NCBI GenBank assembly: GCA_003645215.1
Contig: QNEM01000012.1
Location: forward strand, 1 to 18,550
Source: Gammaproteobacteria bacterium
GTDB taxonomy: Bacteria > Pseudomonadota > Gammaproteobacteria > Eutrophobiales > Eutrophobiaceae
Length of the DNA: 18,550 nucleotides
Reading direction: 5' to 3'
Shown: positions 15,016 to 18,550 of the stretch, piece by piece
Numbering within the stretch: the first letter of the stretch is position 1
Layout of the letters: every line of letters starts with the position of its first letter
The notes under the pieces: generated by a model
Told to the model about the DNA's origin: nothing
The model's database searches: none
Seen by the model: the letters and a program-made list of their open reading frames with translations, nothing else
Made by a program: the position numbers and the translations under genes

Positions 15016-16215
15016 GAAAAATTACATCCCTACCCATTTGAGAAGCTTACACAGCTGAAGCAAACAATTGTGCAGGATACATCTGTTATTACAGACAAGG
15101 CACATATCGATCTATCCATCGGTGAACCCAAACATACGACACCAGGATTAATTCTGGATGAGTTACAAAAGCAACTTCCCAAAGCGGCATCTTACCCGAC
15201 AACACGTGGTATTGATGAACTAAGACAAGCCATCGCAGACTGGTTGGTCAATAGATTCAACTTGTCTGCTGGTAGTATCACTGCTGAGCAAAATATCTTG
15301 CCAGTCAATGGTACGCGAGAAGCACTGTTTGCCTTTGCTCAATGTGTGATCAATTCCAGTGCAACCGATACACCCGTTGTCATATCTCCCAATCCGTTCT
15401 ATCAGATATACGAAGGTGCAGCACTGCTGGCCTCGGCGGAGCCTTATTACATTAATTGTGTCGAAGACAACAAGTTTCTTCCGGACTTTAATGTCGTGCC
15501 CGAAGACATCTGGCAACGATGTCAGCTCGTCTATCTATGTTCACCAGGCAACCCAACAGGTGCAGTCCTGGGACAGGATGCGATCGAGAAATTGTTAAAC
15601 CTGGCAGACAAACATGATTTCATTATTGCCGCTGATGAATGTTATTCCGAAATATATTTCGATGAAGCATCTCCACCCATTGGGCTGTTACAGGCCGCAG
15701 CAAATCTTGGACGAGATGATTTTAAGCGTTGTGTTGTCTTTCATAGCCTTTCCAAAAGATCCAATGTCCCGGGGATGCGATCCGGTTTTATCGCGGGTGA
15801 TGCTGAACTGATTCAGACCTTTCTTCGTTATCGTACTTACCATGGTTCCGCCATGCCCATCTACACACAAATGGCGAGCATCGTTGCCTGGCAAGATGAA
15901 GACCACGTCCTGGCCAACAGGGACCTGTATCGACAGAAATTTGATGCCGTACTGGACATACTCAAACCGGTAATGAATGTCAGCAGACCAGATGCCAGCT
16001 TTTACCTGTGGCCGGAGACACCCATTTCCGATACCGAGTTTGCAGCAGGTTTATATTCCCAACAGAACATAACAGTGTTGCCTGGAAGTTTCCTGTCACG
16101 TAGCATAGCCGCCGGTAATCCCGGCAAAAATCGAATACGCATCGCGCTTGTCCCTGAAATAGATCAGTGTATTGAAGCAGCCAATAGAATATGTACATTT
16201 ATTAAGTCAATTTAA
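15001..16215 (+). CDS. dapC: Succinyldiaminopimelate transaminase
   Basis: DapC is a class I PLP aminotransferase that makes N-succinyl-diaminopimelate from the keto acid produced by DapD, using glutamate. The PLP lysine is Lys252 in HSLSKRSNVPGMRSG; SPGNPTG is at 181-187, DECYSEIYF begins at 212, and the C-terminal arginine motif NRIRIAL is present. The 404 residues and the start MNPGLEKLHPYPFEKL match the proteobacterial DapC subfamily. The adjacent dapD, 16 bp downstream, supports this over a generic aspartate aminotransferase. The start ATG is the last of four tandem ATG units and has no Shine-Dalgarno sequence, so initiation may be unusual. Confidence 0.95.
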   Translation: MNPGLEKLHPYPFEKLTQLKQTIVQDTSVITDKAHIDLSIGEPKHTTPGLILDELQKQLPKAASYPTTRGIDELRQAIADWLVNRFNLSAGSITAEQNILPVNGTREALFAFAQCVINSSATDTPVVISPNPFYQIYEGAALLASAEPYYINCVEDNKFLPDFNVVPEDIWQRCQLVYLCSPGNPTGAVLGQDAIEKLLNLADKHDFIIAADECYSEIYFDEASPPIGLLQAAANLGRDDFKRCVVFHSLSKRSNVPGMRSGFIAGDAELIQTFLRYRTYHGSAMPIYTQMASIVAWQDEDHVLANRDLYRQKFDAVLDILKPVMNVSRPDASFYLWPETPISDTEFAAGLYSQQNITVLPGSFLSRSIAAGNPGKNRIRIALVPEIDQCIEAANRICTFIKSI

Positions 16216-16231
16216 GTAGGAAATATTAAAC

Positions 16232-17053
16232 ATGAGTACGCTAGAAAATATCGTTAACGAACATTTTGAAAACCGCTCGGACATCACCCCGGCATCTGCC
16301 AGTCAGGAATTGAAAGATACCATTGAAGAGGTCATCGCTGGACTGGATAGTGGCACCATGCGTGTTGCCGAAAAGAAAGATGGTGAATGGATCGTAAATC
16401 AATGGCTGAAAAAAGCCGTATTGCTTTCCTTTCTGCTTGAAGAAAACAAGGTCATCGACGGCGGGTTTACAAATTTCTACGATAAAGTTCCTTCAAAATT
16501 CAGCGGTATGAATAAAGATGATTTTGAAAAGATTGGCGCACGTATTGTGCCCTCTGCAAATGCCCGTCGTGGTAGTTATATCGCACCCGGTGTGGTGATG
16601 ATGCCATGTTATGTAAACATCGGTGCTTACGTAGATACAGGCAGTATGGTAGACACATGGGCTACTGTCGGTTCCTGCGCTCAAATCGGCAAGAATGTAC
16701 ACCTCTCTGGCGGTGTGGGTATTGGCGGTGTGCTTGAACCCTTACAGGCCAATCCAACTATTATTGGTGATAATTGTTTTATCGGAGCACGTTCAGAAGT
16801 GGTAGAAGGTGTCATTGTTGATGATGGTGCTGTTATCTCCATGGGTGTGTACATCGGCCAAAGTACTCGCATATTCAATCGTGAAACAGGTGAAATAACT
16901 TATGGTTACATACCACCTGGTTCTGTTGTTGTGTCAGGGAACCTGCCTTCCAAAGATGGAACTTACAGTCTCTATTGTGCAGTCATCGTCAAACAGGTGG
17001 ATGCGAAAACACGTGGCAAGGTCGGTATCAACGAGTTATTGCGTGACATTTAA
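16232..17053 (+). CDS. dapD: Tetrahydrodipicolinate N-succinyltransferase
   Basis: DapD transfers succinyl from succinyl-CoA to tetrahydrodipicolinate, committing the succinylase branch of lysine and diaminopimelate synthesis. The 273 residues match E. coli DapD (274). A helical N-terminal domain (about 1-100) is followed by a left-handed beta-helix made of hexapeptide repeats from about residue 108 to 240 (IAPGVVMMPCYVNIGAYVD, then GSCAQIGKNVHLSGGVGIGG and CFIGARSEVVEGVIV). The loop with Phe-Asn-Arg-Glu-Thr-Gly is the usual insertion, and the tail VGINELLRDI is typical. AGGA precedes the ATG by ten bases. It is certainly in one operon with dapC; the acting order is DapD then DapC. Confidence 0.98.
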   Translation: MSTLENIVNEHFENRSDITPASASQELKDTIEEVIAGLDSGTMRVAEKKDGEWIVNQWLKKAVLLSFLLEENKVIDGGFTNFYDKVPSKFSGMNKDDFEKIGARIVPSANARRGSYIAPGVVMMPCYVNIGAYVDTGSMVDTWATVGSCAQIGKNVHLSGGVGIGGVLEPLQANPTIIGDNCFIGARSEVVEGVIVDDGAVISMGVYIGQSTRIFNRETGEITYGYIPPGSVVVSGNLPSKDGTYSLYCAVIVKQVDAKTRGKVGINELLRDI

Positions 17054-17060
17054 CACAGCA

Positions 17061-17096
17061 TCTGAATTACCTCTGCCAGATTATCTTTAATTCAGA
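17061..17096 (+). promoter_or_regulatory. Inverted repeat over the yffB-like start region
   Basis: TCTGAATTA (17061-17069) and TAATTCAGA (17088-17096) form a perfect 9-bp inverted repeat with an 18-base loop. The second arm ends two bases before the ATG at 17098, where no good Shine-Dalgarno sequence exists. A hairpin here would cover the translation start; it could also be a protein-binding dyad. Confidence 0.45.
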
Positions 17097-17097
17097 C

Positions 17098-17445
17098 ATG
17101 AGTATTATTCTTTACGGTATCAAGAATTGCGATACCGTAAAGAAGGCACGGCACTGGCTGGAAGCGCAACAAATAGAATATACATTCCACGATTTCAGAG
17201 TGGATGGTCTGACTAAGGACATGCTTGGGAATTTTCTCAAGCATGTTGATTGGGAAACATTGCTTAATAAACGCGGGACCACCTGGCGCAAACTTTCTGA
17301 AAACCAGAAACAAAATATCACCAGGCAAAAAGCAATAGCACTCATGATTGAAAATCCCGCCCTGATTAAACGACCGGTACTGGTTCACAAAGGAGAGTAT
17401 CTCGTTGGTTTCAGTGAGAACAATTACGAGAACACACTTTTGTGA
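17098..17445 (+). CDS. yffB: ArsC/Spx-like reductase family protein (YffB type)
   Basis: This 115-residue thioredoxin-fold protein starts SIILYGIKNCDTVKKARHWL, with a single cysteine at residue 11 and no CXXC. The ArsC-type signature continues with ENPALIKRPVLV and a C-terminal GFSE. These features match the YffB subgroup of the ArsC/Spx family (about 115-118 residues), whose genes commonly sit beside dapD or dapE in gammaproteobacteria, as here. YffB proteins are thought to be glutathione-dependent thiol reductases, not true arsenate reductases; the physiological substrate is not known. The spacing from dapD is 44 bp, with an inverted repeat over the start and no strong ribosome site. Annotated names vary (arsC, spxA, yffB). 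Confidence 0.9.
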   Translation: MSIILYGIKNCDTVKKARHWLEAQQIEYTFHDFRVDGLTKDMLGNFLKHVDWETLLNKRGTTWRKLSENQKQNITRQKAIALMIENPALIKRPVLVHKGEYLVGFSENNYENTLL

Positions 17446-17493
17446 CATGATAATATCAAGCGCAGGGATTCATCGAAGGTTAACGGGAAGCTA

Positions 17494-18550
17494 ATGAAAA
17501 ATCTTTTCAAACTAAAACAGAATATATTCAGCAAATTATCATTTGTTGGAGAAATAGATGTCGATCAACTTGAACTGAAGGGATTTTCGCGCAGCTTTGC
17601 TGAACTGGAATGGTTAATACTGGTTCTCGTTCTGGTTTATACAGTTGCTCCCGGGGCTATCATTGAAGACCAATGGATCCTCCTGAAATATTCCCTCTGT
17701 TTTGCAGCATTTGTGCTTGCATTCCGCTACATGAATTTCTACCAAACAGAGACGCGTTGGAAGCTGGCCATAGAAGTATGGGTGATGACGGCCTACATCA
17801 CCTGCGTGCTCTGGTATACAGGCAAAGTAGATAGCCCACTACTGAACCTCTACTTGCTGGTTATTATTACCAGTGGCATGACGCTGGGAAAAATAACAAC
17901 ATTACTGGTACTTACTTTAATCGCTTCCTTGTATCTGATGATGGGCGTAGCAACGCTGGCCAGTGGTCCAATCACACTGGAACTTTTCAGTCATATGATG
18001 ACGGTGTTTTCCCCCTATCTGATCATAGCTTATCTGACCACCATGCTTTCCGCAGATTTACAATTCTCGAAGATGATGTTTAAACATCTATCGGAAACAG
18101 ACGAAATGACCGGATTGATGAATCGTAGATCCTTCACCGAAATCATCACAAGTGAACATAATAAATCTGTTCGATATAAACACGCCTATGCTATTTTGAT
18201 GATTGATGCTGATGGATTAAAGATGATTAATGATGAATACGGTCATGAGGCAGGCGATAAGATGATCACAACATTAGCAAAAACACTGGAAAGTTGCATG
18301 CGTGAAACAGATTCACTGGCAAGATATGGTGGAGACGAGTTTGTTGTTCTCCTGCCTGAAACAGGCAAGTTCCAGGCTGAAGATGCTGGAGAAAGAATGA
18401 GAAAAGCGGTAGCAAATACTTCTTTTGATATGGGAGGGAATCTGATTAAGGCTACTGTGAGTATTGGTGTTAGCAGTTATCCTGAGGATGCCGATAATGC
18501 CGAAGGTGCACTCAATATGGCAGACAAGGCACTATATAACAGTAAGCGTG
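17494..18550 (+). CDS. Membrane-bound diguanylate cyclase (GGDEF), cut by the right edge
   Basis: The frame is open from the ATG at 17494 to the window edge (352 codons, no stop). Residues 38-187 hold about six hydrophobic helices with short loops, a membrane sensor I do not assign to a named family. From about 195 a GGDEF domain follows: TDEMTGLMNRRSF, the metal and substrate region MIDADGLKMINDEYGHEAGD, the active motif YGGDEF with GGDEF at 279-283, and SIGVSSYPED. The inhibitory I-site RxxD is intact (Arg270 to Asp273, five residues before GGDEF). The catalytic residues look complete, so cyclic di-GMP synthesis with product inhibition is expected. Only the end of the last helix, or any further domain, is missing. 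It follows the yffB-like gene by 48 bp and may be transcribed with it. Confidence 0.92.
   Translation, partial: MKNLFKLKQNIFSKLSFVGEIDVDQLELKGFSRSFAELEWLILVLVLVYTVAPGAIIEDQWILLKYSLCFAAFVLAFRYMNFYQTETRWKLAIEVWVMTAYITCVLWYTGKVDSPLLNLYLLVIITSGMTLGKITTLLVLTLIASLYLMMGVATLASGPITLELFSHMMTVFSPYLIIAYLTTMLSADLQFSKMMFKHLSETDEMTGLMNRRSFTEIITSEHNKSVRYKHAYAILMIDADGLKMINDEYGHEAGDKMITTLAKTLESCMRETDSLARYGGDEFVVLLPETGKFQAEDAGERMRKAVANTSFDMGGNLIKATVSIGVSSYPEDADNAEGALNMADKALYNSKR

Noticed and set aside
17092..17448. Minus-strand frame of 118 codons opposite the YffB-like gene
   Set aside because: It lies exactly antisense to a well-recognised family protein and lacks any recognisable motif.

Overview
The window is a chromosomal, mostly housekeeping stretch from a gammaproteobacterium with moderate to low GC. 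The evidence is gene order. Reading leftward on the minus strand it runs leuB, asd, a FimV-type pair, truA, trpF, trpB, trpA, accD, folC, dedD and cvpA, which is the classic gammaproteobacterial leuB-asd-fimV-truA-trpF-accD-folC-dedD-cvpA(-purF) block, here carrying trpBA between trpF and accD. FimV, DedD and CvpA in this order are a strong lineage marker. No insertion sequence, prophage, tRNA, rRNA or CRISPR array was seen.

Layout. Positions 1-6363 hold a tightly packed minus-strand cluster: trpF, trpB, a 64-codon gene for a small helix-turn-helix-like protein, trpA, accD, folC, dedD, cvpA. A likely promoter for trpF lies in a duplicated 30-bp element between truA and trpF. Upstream are truA and a very large fimV (1256 codons), separated by a strong rho-independent terminator. 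Upstream of fimV is a second, secreted gene that encodes only the FimV N-terminal domain. Next come asd and leuB, then an EamA-type transporter. At about 14.86-15.0 kb transcription diverges. The plus strand carries dapC, dapD, a YffB/ArsC-like reductase gene and a membrane-bound GGDEF protein cut by the right edge.

How the genes work together. TrpF, TrpB and TrpA cover the end of tryptophan synthesis. Asd feeds aspartate semialdehyde to lysine, methionine and threonine synthesis, and DapD and DapC carry out two consecutive steps of the succinylase branch to meso-diaminopimelate, needed for lysine and peptidoglycan. LeuB serves leucine, AccD malonyl-CoA, FolC folate, and TruA tRNA modification. 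FimV (LysM, one membrane span, long acidic cytoplasmic region, C-terminal TPR-like end) and DedD (SPOR) bind peptidoglycan and link the set to cell poles, type IV pili and division.

The parts least explained by known biology are the small HTH-like gene inside the trp operon, the solo FimV N-domain gene, the paired 34-residue repeats in FimV, a duplicated element that forms the end of truA, and a 15-bp tandem repeat that repeats the first codons of dapC upstream of it as three minimal ATG-to-stop frames.
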